Below, one piece after another: positions 34,762 to 42,622 of a stretch of DNA of 64,000 bases (within the stretch, counting starts at the first letter, position 1; each line of letters begins with the position of its first letter). Below the pieces are notes generated by a model. The model did no database searches. It was given only the letters and a program-made list of their open reading frames with translations, and was not told the origin of the DNA. Location: contig NZ_JAVKPH010000014.1 in assembly GCF_031432425.1 (NCBI RefSeq), forward strand, positions 1 to 64,000, in the 5' to 3' direction. This DNA comes from Ruixingdingia sedimenti (GTDB lineage Bacteria; Pseudomonadota; Alphaproteobacteria; Rhodobacterales; Rhodobacteraceae). The translations under genes and the position numbers were made by a program.

Positions 34762-36195
34762 ATGACGCCCGACACGGGTCTGATCATCGGCGGTCAGGAT
34801 CGCCGGACCGGCAGCGCGGGGATCCTCGAGATCACCGACCCCGCCACCGACGACATCATCGCCCGCCTGCCCAAGGCCGGCGCGGCCGAGGCGGCAGAGG
34901 CGGCGGCGATTTCCGCCGAAGGCTTCCGCGACTGGTCGGCGATGCAGCCCTATGAACGGTCGGGGATCCTGCGCCGTGCGGCCGATCTGATGCGCGCGCG
35001 GACCGAAACCGCGGCGCGCGACATGACGCTGGAACAGGGCAAGCCGCTGGCGCAGGCGCGGCTGGAATGGAACGCCGCCGCCGACCTGCTGGACTGGTAC
35101 GCCGAAGAGGGGCGGCGCGGCTATGGCCGGGTGATCGCCGGGCGCACGGCGGAGAATGAACTGAAGGTGTTGCGCCGCCCGGTCGGGCCGGTCGCGGCGC
35201 TGGCGCCGTGGAACTTTCCGGCCTGGGGGATGATGCAGAAGATCGCCCCGGCGCTGGCGGCGGGCTGTTCGGTGGTGGCCAAGCCATCCGAGGTGACACC
35301 GGTCACGACATGGCACATCGCCCGCGCGCTTCTGGATGCGGGTCTGCCGCCCCGGGCGATCAGCGTGATCTGGGGCGCGTCGGGCGAGATTTCAGAGGTG
35401 CTGGTCAAGTCGGACGAGATCCGCAAGGTCAGCCTGACCGGATCCACCCGCGTCGGGCGGATCGTGGCGGCGCTGGCCGGGCAGTACCTGAAGAAGGTGA
35501 CGATGGAACTGGGCGGCCATGCCCCGGTGATCGTCGCCCGCGATGCCGATCTGGACCGGCTGATCCCGCTGGCCGCGCAGTGGAAGTTCCGCAACGCCGG
35601 TCAGGTCTGCGTGTCGCCCACCCGGTTTCTGGTCGAGGCGCCCTTGCACGACCGCTTCGTCGAGGGGCTGGCGGCGGCTGCCGCGCAGATCAGGGTGGGC
35701 CACGGGCTGGAAGACGGCACCGCGATGGGCCCGCTGTGCACCCGCAGCCAGCGCAATGTCATCGCCGCGCTGGTCGAGGATGCGCGTGCACAGGGCGCGC
35801 AGGTCGTGGCGGGCGGCGATGCGGTGGGCAATACCGGCAACTTCTACGCCCCCACGGTGGTCGCGGGCGCGCATGCCGGGCTGAAGGCGATGAACGACGA
35901 ACCTTTCGGCCCGCTGGCGCTGGTGGCCCGCGTCGGTTCCGTCGAAGAGGCGCTGGCAGAGGCGAACCGGATGCCCGTGGGTCTGGGCGCCTATGCCTTC
36001 ACCGCGAACCAGCGCACGGCGGCGGAAATCGCGCGCAACATCCGGTCGGGGATGCTGGGGGTGAACCACTTCGCGCTCGGCCTGCCGGAAACGCCTTTCG
36101 GCGGCGTGATGGACAGCGGCTTCGGTTCCGAAGGCGGCATCGAGGGGATGGAGGCCTATACCACGCCCCTGACCGTCACCACGATGATGGTCTGA
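34762..36195 (+). CDS. NAD(P)-dependent aldehyde dehydrogenase (succinate-semialdehyde dehydrogenase-like)
   Basis: The 477-residue enzyme oxidises an aldehyde to an acid. It shows APWNFPAWGMMQKIAPALAA (cofactor binding), SLTGSTRVGRIVA, the general base Glu in TMELGGHAPVIVA and the catalytic Cys in FRNAGQVCVSPTRF. The length and the GabD-like order of motifs place it with semialdehyde dehydrogenases. The start at 34762 (MTPDTGLIIGG) is preceded by AGCGGAGAATGAC. It is the second gene of the monooxygenase operon and is followed by a strong terminator. Confidence 0.9.
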   Translation: MTPDTGLIIGGQDRRTGSAGILEITDPATDDIIARLPKAGAAEAAEAAAISAEGFRDWSAMQPYERSGILRRAADLMRARTETAARDMTLEQGKPLAQARLEWNAAADLLDWYAEEGRRGYGRVIAGRTAENELKVLRRPVGPVAALAPWNFPAWGMMQKIAPALAAGCSVVAKPSEVTPVTTWHIARALLDAGLPPRAISVIWGASGEISEVLVKSDEIRKVSLTGSTRVGRIVAALAGQYLKKVTMELGGHAPVIVARDADLDRLIPLAAQWKFRNAGQVCVSPTRFLVEAPLHDRFVEGLAAAAAQIRVGHGLEDGTAMGPLCTRSQRNVIAALVEDARAQGAQVVAGGDAVGNTGNFYAPTVVAGAHAGLKAMNDEPFGPLALVARVGSVEEALAEANRMPVGLGAYAFTANQRTAAEIARNIRSGMLGVNHFALGLPETPFGGVMDSGFGSEGGIEGMEAYTTPLTVTTMMV

Positions 36196-36213
36196 GGCGC
36201 GCAAGGCGGCAAG

Positions 36214-36241
36214 GGCCCGTCCCGGGGTGCCGGGGCGGGCC
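36214..36241 (+). terminator. Rho-independent terminator between convergent genes
   Basis: GGCCCGTCCCGG-GGTG-CCGGGGCGGGCC, with one G-T pair, is followed by TTTT, directly after the aldehyde dehydrogenase stop and before the stop of the convergent oxidase. Confidence 0.75.
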
Positions 36242-36251
36242 TTTTGCCGTT

Positions 36252-37460
36252 TCACGCCTGCGTGGCGGTGTCGGGCAGGAACGTGTCCAGCAGATGTTCG
36301 GCGATCGCCAGCGATGATGTGGCGGCGGGCGAGGGCGCGTTGCAGACATGCAGCATCCGCGGCGTCTGCATCAGGACGAAATCGTGCACCATTTCGCCCT
36401 TCGGTGTGATCAGCTGCGCCCGCACCCCGGCCTTGCGCCCCTGCAGGTCCGACCGTTGCAGCGAGGGCATGTATTTCCGGCAGGCGCGCAGATAGGCCGG
36501 TGTCCAGGCCGTCGCCGCCAGTTCGGCAAAGCCCGACCGCAGGTTGGCCCGCAGGAACCGCCAGAACCCGCCATAGCCGAAGGTGGCCAGACAGTCGCGC
36601 AGGTTGACCGACCAGCGCCCCAGCCCCTCGCGCGACAGCGCCAGAAGCGCGTTGGGCCCCACGCTCAGCCGGTTGCGCACCTCATGCGTCAGGTGGATGC
36701 CCAGAAAGGGCAGGGCGGGGTCGGGCACCGGATAGATCAGGTGGTTGATCTGGGCGCGCAGCCGGGGGTCCACCTCGAAATATTCGCCGCGGAAGGGGAT
36801 GACGCGGAAATCGGGGCGCAGCTCGGCCAGCCGCGCCAGCCGGTCCGCCTGCCCCCCGCCGCAGACGATCAGCCGGTCCGCCGTCAGCGTGACGCCGCCG
36901 GCGGTGACGCTGACGCCCGCGTCGGTTTCCCGGATCGCCGTCGCGGCGGCGCCAAGGCGCAGATCGCCCCCGAGGATGCGAAAGCGGTCGGCCATGCGGG
37001 CCGTGACCTCGGCATAGTCCACGATGGCGGATTCGGGGAAGAACAGCGCGCCAAGCCCGGTGATCAGCGGTTCGCGCACCGCCATTTCGTCCTTGCCGAC
37101 GGGTTCGTAGGGGATGCCGTTCGCCTCTGCCCGCTGGCGCAGGTCCTTCAGCCGTTCCACCTCCAGCGGGGTGGTGGCGACGATCAGCTTGCCGCATTCC
37201 TCGAACACGATGCCTTCCTCGCGGCAGAACGCCTTCATCATCTGCGCGCCCGTGCGGCAGAGCCGGGCCTTGAGCGAACCGGGCGCATAATAGACCCCGG
37301 CATGGATCACGCCGGAGTTGTGGCCGGACTGGTGGCAGGCGACCTGCGTTTCCTTTTCGAACAGCGTGACCCGGTGGCCGGGGTGGCGGATCAGGTAGCG
37401 CAGCGCGGTCGCCATGCCGACGATGCCGCCCCCGATGACGATCAGGTTCCGTTCGTTCAT
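36252..37460 (-). CDS. lhgO: L-2-hydroxyglutarate oxidase-like FAD protein (LhgO family)
   Basis: The 402-residue enzyme of the DAO family has the FAD-binding motif IVIGGGIVGMATALRYL, the GHNSGVIHAGVYYAPGSLKA segment characteristic of L-2-hydroxyglutarate dehydrogenases, the middle IYPVPDPALPFLGIHLTHEV and the C-terminal GRKAGVRAQLITPKGEMVHD. It would oxidise L-2-hydroxyglutarate (or a related 2-hydroxy acid) to the 2-oxo acid and give electrons to quinone. The start ATG at 37460 begins directly with the flavin motif. Two palindromes of a 17-bp variant lie 100-150 bp upstream. Its role within this island is unclear. Confidence 0.85.
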   Translation of the reverse strand: MNERNLIVIGGGIVGMATALRYLIRHPGHRVTLFEKETQVACHQSGHNSGVIHAGVYYAPGSLKARLCRTGAQMMKAFCREEGIVFEECGKLIVATTPLEVERLKDLRQRAEANGIPYEPVGKDEMAVREPLITGLGALFFPESAIVDYAEVTARMADRFRILGGDLRLGAAATAIRETDAGVSVTAGGVTLTADRLIVCGGGQADRLARLAELRPDFRVIPFRGEYFEVDPRLRAQINHLIYPVPDPALPFLGIHLTHEVRNRLSVGPNALLALSREGLGRWSVNLRDCLATFGYGGFWRFLRANLRSGFAELAATAWTPAYLRACRKYMPSLQRSDLQGRKAGVRAQLITPKGEMVHDFVLMQTPRMLHVCNAPSPAATSSLAIAEHLLDTFLPDTATQA

Positions 37461-37561
37461 GATCCTCGTTTCCCCTGTTCCCTTGGGCCCGCAGCTTCGC
37501 GCCGAACCGCTGCGGGGGAAAGGGCGTCGCGGTGGTTCATGTGTGACAGGCTGTGCGGCAC

Positions 37562-37578
37562 TGTCGTGTCACGCGACG
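37562..37578. promoter_or_regulatory. Palindrome TGTCGT-GTCAC-GCGACG upstream of lhgO
   Basis: The site resembles the island operator but has a five-base spacer. It is the promoter-proximal one of a pair whose centres are 28 bp apart, which may allow two dimers to bind on about the same face of the helix. Confidence 0.5.
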
Positions 37579-37589
37579 CTGTGGGGTTC

Positions 37590-37606
37590 TGTCGCATCAC
37601 GCGACA
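37590..37606. promoter_or_regulatory. Palindrome TGTCGC-ATCAC-GCGACA at the acyltransferase stop
   Basis: Perfect six-base arms with a five-base spacer. The site overlaps the last codons and stop of the upstream gene (37597), and its spacer (ATCAC) resembles that of the neighbouring site (GTCAC), so the two are probably bound by the same protein. Confidence 0.5.
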
Positions 37607-38625
37607 AGACCGCGCTGGTCGGCCAGCCCCATCGACACCAGCAGCGGCGCATCCGCCTGCCGGGCCTGAAAGGCGGCCTTGGACGCAAGGCCCCGCCACC
37701 CCGCCGCGATCAGCGCCTGCGCGACCGCACCGCCCAAAGTGTTGCCCGGCCCGGTGACGACGAACAGGTCGGGGGCGAATTCGCGGGCGGCGGTGCGGAT
37801 CGCGGCGGTGAAGTCATAGCTTTCCGTCACCTGATGGCCCAACGTGTAGTCGCGCAGCGCCGCTTGCGTATCGGCGCCGGGCCACCAGACCTGCCCGCGC
37901 CCGTCGATCAGCGGCAGGGCCGGGCGGCCGAACAGCGCGAGGGGCAGCGCCGCCTGCCCCTCTGCCGCCACGGGGGCCTGCAAGGCGCTGTGAAAGGCGG
38001 CGTGGTTGCCGAGCCGCATCGGAAAGCGCCCCTGCGCCGGTTCCACCGCCGCCTCGAACGCCTTCAACCCGGCCTCGTTTCCCGCCAGCACCAGAAAGCC
38101 GCCAAGGTCGATCGACAGGCTCAGCCGGTGGTCGGGCCGGGCGGCGATGTCGTGCATCAGCGCCAGAAGCTGCGCGCGGCGTTCGGGCCGGGGCACCCAG
38201 TCGTCCTCCATCCACGGATGGATCAGCTGCCCGCCGATCAGCGCGCGCTGCATCAGCGTGCCCATGGTGTTGGCGATGCGGAACCCGTCTTCGGCGCTGG
38301 CCGCCCCGGCGCAGGCCAGCGCGGAATACCAGCCCATGGAATTGCCCGTGACCGCCACCACCCGCACCCGCGCGCGGTCGAGCGACAGGAAATCCCCCAA
38401 GGTGGCGGCATAGATCAGGCCCGAGGCATTGTCGCCCCGCGCATGGACCGACAGCGAAAACCGCGCCGCGCCGTCCAGCGCGGACAGCGTTTCCTGCCCG
38501 GCGGCCATCCGTTCGCCATCCAGCCGCGACAAAAGCGCGGGGTCGGGGAAATGCCGGGCCAGATAGCCCAGTTCGGTGGCGTTGTAGGTGCCCCGCCCGG
38601 GGCAGATCACGACAGCGGTTTTCAT
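37597..38625 (-). CDS. Malonyl/acyl-transferase-like protein (FabD family)
   Basis: The 342-residue protein has the acyltransferase layout: VVICPGRGTYNATELGYLAR near the N-terminus, the nucleophile elbow VTGNSMGWYSALACAG (GNSMG, with the Ser), NHAAFHSALQAPVA supplying the active-site His, and DLFVVTGPGNTLGG late. Such enzymes move an acyl group from CoA to an acyl carrier protein or thiol. No acyl carrier protein is nearby. Its ATG overlaps the stop of the E1 dehydrogenase gene (ATGA), so both are translated together. It may take the acyl group made by E1, but this is inference. Confidence 0.75.
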   Translation of the reverse strand: MKTAVVICPGRGTYNATELGYLARHFPDPALLSRLDGERMAAGQETLSALDGAARFSLSVHARGDNASGLIYAATLGDFLSLDRARVRVVAVTGNSMGWYSALACAGAASAEDGFRIANTMGTLMQRALIGGQLIHPWMEDDWVPRPERRAQLLALMHDIAARPDHRLSLSIDLGGFLVLAGNEAGLKAFEAAVEPAQGRFPMRLGNHAAFHSALQAPVAAEGQAALPLALFGRPALPLIDGRGQVWWPGADTQAALRDYTLGHQVTESYDFTAAIRTAAREFAPDLFVVTGPGNTLGGAVAQALIAAGWRGLASKAAFQARQADAPLLVSMGLADQRGLVA

Positions 38626-40811
38626 GTGCGGCCTCCGGTCAGGGCAAGGGCGGCGGCGGTGATCCCGTCGCGCGACGGCATGGTGGCGGCATAGGCCGGG
38701 CCGGTGGCGATGAAGCTGTCTTCGGCTGTCAGGCGGGCCAGCCGGGGCACGCCCTGTTCATGGAACAGCGCCATCAGCGCCTCGGCCACCCCGCCGCTGC
38801 GGCGGGTTTCGTCCACCACCAGCACGTTGCGGCACCCGGCGACCGCGCGGGCCAGCGCCTCTGCGGGCAGGGGCGACAGCCAGCGCAAATCGACGATCCG
38901 GGTGGCGATCCCCGCCGCGGCCAGCGCCGGGCGGGCCTGATGCGACAGGTGGATGCCGTTGCCGAAGCTGACGATGGCCAGATCCGCGCCGTCGCCATCG
39001 ACGCCGACCTCGCCCAACGCGATCACCTCGTCCGGCGGCGGATAGCGGCGCATCCACAGCCCGTCCTTTTCCTCATGCAGGTCGCGCATCGGGTAAAGCG
39101 CGATCGGTTCCAGAAACACCACCAGCCGCTGTTCCTCGCGCGCCAGCCGCACGCATTCGCGCAGCATCCGCGCCGCATCGGCCCCGTCCGAGGGCACGGC
39201 CAGGATCAGGCCGGGAATGTCGCGCAGCACCGCCACCGAGTTGTCGTTGTGAAAATGCCCGCCGAAACCCTTCTGATAGCCGAGCCCCGCGATGCGCAGC
39301 ACCATCGGGTTGGTGAACTGCCCGTTGGAAAAGAAGGGCAGGGTCGCGGCCTCGCCCCGGATCTGGTCCTCGGCGTTGTGCAGATAGGCGAGGAACTGGA
39401 TTTCCGGCATCGGCACGAAGCCGTTCTGCGCCATGCCGATGGCAAGGCCCAGGATCGACTGTTCGTCCAGCAGCGTGTCGATCATCCGGTCCGGCCCGAA
39501 CCGCTGGATCAGCTTTTGGGTGACGCCGTAGACCCCGCCCTTGCGGCCCACGTCCTCGCCCATCATCACGATTTCCGGGTGGGCCAGCATCAGGTCGGTC
39601 AGCGCCCAGTTGATCAGCCGCGACATGATCTGCGGTTCGGCCATCGCCTTCATGTCGCCGCCGAAGGCCGCCGTGCGCGCCTCTGCCGCCGGGCCGTTCG
39701 TCGGGCGGCAGGGGCGGGGCGGCGGGACCAGGGCGGCCATGACCCCGGCGGCATCGTGCAGGCGCGGGCGCGTCACCGCCTCTGCCGCCACGCGGTCCAC
39801 CCGTTCGGCGGTTTCGGTGTAGATGTCCAGCGCCTCGCCGGGCGACAGCGCGCCCGCCTCTGCCAGCAGGCGGACGGAATGCAGCAGCGGGTCCTGCGCC
39901 TCTTCGGCCTCGACCTCTTGCCGGGACAGGTAGGTGGTCGGCACATCGGCCCCGGCATGGCCGTAAAGCCGCAGGGTGCGCAGGTGCAGGAAGGCGGGCT
40001 TGCGGCGATGGCGGACCCAGGCGGCGGCCTCTGCCGCCACGCTGAAGGTGTCGTAGAGGTCGAGCCCGTCGGCCTTGAAATAGCGCAGGCCGGGGCGATT
40101 GGCGAAGGTCGCCTCGATCCAGCCGCGCGGGGTCTTGGTGGAAATGCCGATGCCGTTGTCCTCGCACACGAACAGAAGCGGCAGGGGAAAGGACTGGTAG
40201 CTGGTCCATTGCGCGGCGTTGAAGGCGCCCTGCGCGGTGGAATGGTTGGCCGAGGCATCGCCGAAGGAACAGAGCACGATCCCGTCGTCGGGCAGGATCG
40301 CATGTTCGGGCCGGTGCCGCCGCGCCGCACCGATGGCATAGGCCGCCCCCAATGCCTTGGGCAGGTGGCTGGCGATGGTCGAGGTCTGCGGCGGGATCAT
40401 CAGCGCGCGCGATCCCAGCACCTTGTGCCGCCCGCCGGAAATCGGGTCCTCGGACGACGCGGCGAAGGACAACAGCATGTCCCACGCCGGGTTCTGCCCC
40501 GGCACCTGCCCGGCGCGCGCGATCTGAAAGGCCGCGTCGCGGTAATGCAGAAAGGCCATGTCGGTGGGGCGCAGCGCCAGCGCGACCGCCGCCATCCCTT
40601 CGTGCCCCGAGGATCCGATGGTGTAGAACCCCTGCCCGGCGCGCTGCATGGCGCGGCTTTTCAGGTCCAGCGCCCGGGTCAGGCAGCCCGCGCGATAGCC
40701 CGCGACGGCCTCTTCCGCCGTCATCGGGCCAGAGGGCGGGCGCCCGGCGGGCAGGTCGCGGGCCGGCACCCGGCGCAGGAAGTTTTCGTGAACGATCGTG
40801 GCGCGGTCCAT
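38622..40811 (-). CDS. Fused E1 alpha-beta 2-oxoacid dehydrogenase, TPP-dependent
   Basis: The 729-residue protein joins an E1 alpha domain (about 30-350) to an E1 beta domain (about 385-725). The alpha half has YTIGSSGHEGMAAVALALRP, the TPP/Mg site around CSFGDASANHSTAQGAFNAA and FVCEDNGIGISTKTPRGW. The beta half has MMGEDVGRKGGVYGVTQKL, LDEQSILGLAIGMAQNGFVP and a C-terminal LRWLSPLPAEALARA. It decarboxylates a branched 2-oxo acid, pyruvate or acetoin. No E2 or E3 gene is in the window, so it would need lipoyl partners from elsewhere or work with the coupled acyltransferase. It is divergent from a LysR gene. Confidence 0.85.
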   Translation of the reverse strand: MDRATIVHENFLRRVPARDLPAGRPPSGPMTAEEAVAGYRAGCLTRALDLKSRAMQRAGQGFYTIGSSGHEGMAAVALALRPTDMAFLHYRDAAFQIARAGQVPGQNPAWDMLLSFAASSEDPISGGRHKVLGSRALMIPPQTSTIASHLPKALGAAYAIGAARRHRPEHAILPDDGIVLCSFGDASANHSTAQGAFNAAQWTSYQSFPLPLLFVCEDNGIGISTKTPRGWIEATFANRPGLRYFKADGLDLYDTFSVAAEAAAWVRHRRKPAFLHLRTLRLYGHAGADVPTTYLSRQEVEAEEAQDPLLHSVRLLAEAGALSPGEALDIYTETAERVDRVAAEAVTRPRLHDAAGVMAALVPPPRPCRPTNGPAAEARTAAFGGDMKAMAEPQIMSRLINWALTDLMLAHPEIVMMGEDVGRKGGVYGVTQKLIQRFGPDRMIDTLLDEQSILGLAIGMAQNGFVPMPEIQFLAYLHNAEDQIRGEAATLPFFSNGQFTNPMVLRIAGLGYQKGFGGHFHNDNSVAVLRDIPGLILAVPSDGADAARMLRECVRLAREEQRLVVFLEPIALYPMRDLHEEKDGLWMRRYPPPDEVIALGEVGVDGDGADLAIVSFGNGIHLSHQARPALAAAGIATRIVDLRWLSPLPAEALARAVAGCRNVLVVDETRRSGGVAEALMALFHEQGVPRLARLTAEDSFIATGPAYAATMPSRDGITAAALALTGGRT

Positions 40812-40873
40812 GGGATTCCCGGATTCTGGTGAAGGGGCGACAGGGATGACAGCGGGGGGCGCAGGGCCGATAC

Positions 40874-40888
40874 TGTCTCATTGCGCAA
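40874..40888. promoter_or_regulatory. Partial island operator: TGTCTC half-site before the E1 gene
   Basis: TGTCTC is present (40874-40879), but the expected right half is only CGCAAG-like. The position, 63 bp before the E1 start, fits a weak or single-half operator. Confidence 0.35.
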
Positions 40889-40908
40889 GGATAGGGGTTA
40901 ATCTATCC
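40889..40908. promoter_or_regulatory. Inverted repeat GGATAG-N8-CTATCC, candidate LysR operator
   Basis: The 20-bp inverted repeat with an AT-containing centre lies between the divergent E1 gene and the LysR gene at 40953. The form fits a LysR-type operator that controls both genes. Confidence 0.45.
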
Positions 40909-40952
40909 CGTTTTGGTTGATATATTTTCCAGAATACTGGAGGAAAACGAAC

Positions 40953-41834
40953 ATGATCGCGCCGCGCCGGTTTCTGCCTTCGATCAGTTCGCTTCTGGCG
41001 CTGGAGGCGGTGGAGCGGCTGGGAACCGCCACCGCGGCGGCAAGCGAACTGGCGCTGACCCATTCGGCCGTCAGCCGCCAGCTGAAGTTTCTGGAAGAAC
41101 AGATCGGCGTGACCCTGTTCCAGCGGCAGGGGCGCAGCCTGACGCTGACGCCTGCGGGGGCGGAATATGCCCGCGCCATCCGCGACAACCTGCAAGGCAT
41201 CGCGCAGGCCAGCCTGAAGGTGAAGGCGGGCGGGTCGCGCAGCAGCCTGAGCCTTGCGATCCTGCCGGCCTTCGGGCTGCACTGGCTGACCCCGCGGCTG
41301 CGCGATTTCAGCGCCCGGCATCCCGATGTGGTGGTGAACCTCGGCACCCGGCTGGCGCCCTTCGATTTCAGCCACGACCGTTTCGACGCGGCGATCCATT
41401 TCGGCATGCGCGACTGGCCCGGCTGCGGCTATCTTCCGCTGGCCCATGAACGGGTGATCCCCGCCTGCGCGCCCGCGATGCCGCGGGTCCGTCAGGTGGC
41501 GGGGCTGCTGGATCTGCCGCTTTTGCATCTGGAAAGCCGGCCGGGGGCGTGGGAACGCTGGTTCGACCGGCAGGGGTGCCGGGCCGACAATCTGGGCGGC
41601 ATGATCTTCGACCAGTTCCTGCACATGGCAGAGGCGGCGGCCCTGGGTCTGGGCGTGGCGCTGTTGCCGGAGTTTCTGGCCGAAAGCGAATTCCGCGCGG
41701 GCCGCCTTGTCACCGCATGGCCCGATTATACCCCGACCGAGGGGACCTATTACCTCGTCTGGCCCGCGGGCCGGCCGGTCGGCCGCCCGTTGCAGTTGCT
41801 GCTCGACTGGCTCGGGCCGGGGGCCAGGGTGTAG
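40953..41834 (+). CDS. LysR-family transcriptional regulator (GcvA-like)
   Basis: The 293-residue protein begins MIAPRRFLPSISSLLALEAV after ACTGGAGGAAAACGAAC; an upstream in-frame ATG at 40917 is less well placed. The helix-turn-helix is ATAAASELALTHSAVSRQLK and is followed by GVTLFQRQGRSLTLTPAGAE, typical of the GcvA/AmpR branch. The effector domain includes FDAAIHFGMRDWPGCGYLPL and AEAAALGLGVALLPEFLAES. It probably controls the divergent E1-acyltransferase operon. Confidence 0.9.
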   Translation: MIAPRRFLPSISSLLALEAVERLGTATAAASELALTHSAVSRQLKFLEEQIGVTLFQRQGRSLTLTPAGAEYARAIRDNLQGIAQASLKVKAGGSRSSLSLAILPAFGLHWLTPRLRDFSARHPDVVVNLGTRLAPFDFSHDRFDAAIHFGMRDWPGCGYLPLAHERVIPACAPAMPRVRQVAGLLDLPLLHLESRPGAWERWFDRQGCRADNLGGMIFDQFLHMAEAAALGLGVALLPEFLAESEFRAGRLVTAWPDYTPTEGTYYLVWPAGRPVGRPLQLLLDWLGPGARV

Positions 41835-41971
41835 CGGCTGAGACAGATGGCGCAGCCCGCCCTAGCGCATCTAGGGCAGTGAACAGAAGGCAAGGCCTTG
41901 AATATATTCGTTTTGAAACCGGCTGCGCGCGGATGGACCGCGGCACCCGGCCCGAAACGGAGGCGCATCCC

Positions 41972-42493
41972 ATGTCCACAGAGATCCTGACCGGGCCCGG
42001 CGCCGATGCCGCCCTGACCGAGGCGTTCCGCGCCAGCCTGCGCCGTGTCGCCGCCAGCGTGTCCATCGTTGCCGCGCGCGATGCGGCGGGGCAGTTCCAC
42101 GGCATGGCCGTGACCAGCGCCGGTTCGCTGTCGATGGAACCGCCCTCGATGATGGTGGCGGTGAACCGTTCGGCATCGGTCCATCCGGTGATGCGGGACA
42201 GCGGCCGTTTCAGCCTGAACCTGATGGACGAGGGCAACGCCCCCCTGCTGGAGGCGTTTTCGCGCACCGAACTGCGCGACCGCCGCTTTGCCCCCGGCCA
42301 GTGGCGGGCGGGCCCCGGCGGGCTGCCGGTGCTGGAAGGCGCGCTGGCCTGCCATGTCTGCACCGTGGCCGAAACCCATGATTTCGGCACCCATACCGTC
42401 TTTTTCGGCCGGGTCGATGCGGTGATCCTGCCCGATGGCCCCGGCGGCGCGCCCATCGTCTGGTGCAACGGCGCCCGGCTGCCCGCGCGCTGA
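41972..42493 (+). CDS. Flavin reductase-like, FMN-binding split-barrel protein (paralogue 2)
   Basis: The 173-residue protein is a paralogue of the one at 10573: VAASVSIVAARDAAGQFHGM, AVTSAGSLSMEPPSMMVAVN, RFSLNLMDEGNAPLLEAFS and ETHDFGTHTVFFGRVDAV. It would supply reduced flavin to the luciferase-like monooxygenases. The start at 41972 follows CGGAGGCGCATCCC. It lies between a LysR gene and the third AcoR-like regulator and appears to have its own promoter. The presence of two reductases mirrors the two monooxygenases. Confidence 0.85.
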   Translation: MSTEILTGPGADAALTEAFRASLRRVAASVSIVAARDAAGQFHGMAVTSAGSLSMEPPSMMVAVNRSASVHPVMRDSGRFSLNLMDEGNAPLLEAFSRTELRDRRFAPGQWRAGPGGLPVLEGALACHVCTVAETHDFGTHTVFFGRVDAVILPDGPGGAPIVWCNGARLPAR

Positions 42494-42514
42494 ACGCGGG
42501 GGCTTCGGCGCCGC

Positions 42515-42530
42515 TGTCTTGGATGAGACA
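42515..42530. promoter_or_regulatory. Island operator site 7: TGTCTT-GGAT-GAGACA
   Basis: The palindrome lies 92 bp upstream of the third AcoR-like regulator. Right after it comes a second half-site and the palindrome TGAGA-CAGTT-TCTCA at 42539-42553, so more than one dimer may bind. It suggests autoregulation. Confidence 0.62.
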
Positions 42531-42622
42531 GGGCAGCGTGAGACAGTTTCTCATATGTCACCTAGGTGGCCGCGGCCGGGCCGCGCTAGTTTGACGCATG
42601 CGATCGCCTTGGGAGGGGCAGG

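Noticed and set aside
10573..42493. Sulfoquinovose monooxygenase (sulfo-SMO) pathway
   Set aside because: The oxygenase, flavin reductase, AKR and importer logic is similar, but no sulfoquinovosidase is present, the binding proteins are RbsB-type, and the luciferase-like enzymes look nearer to LimB.
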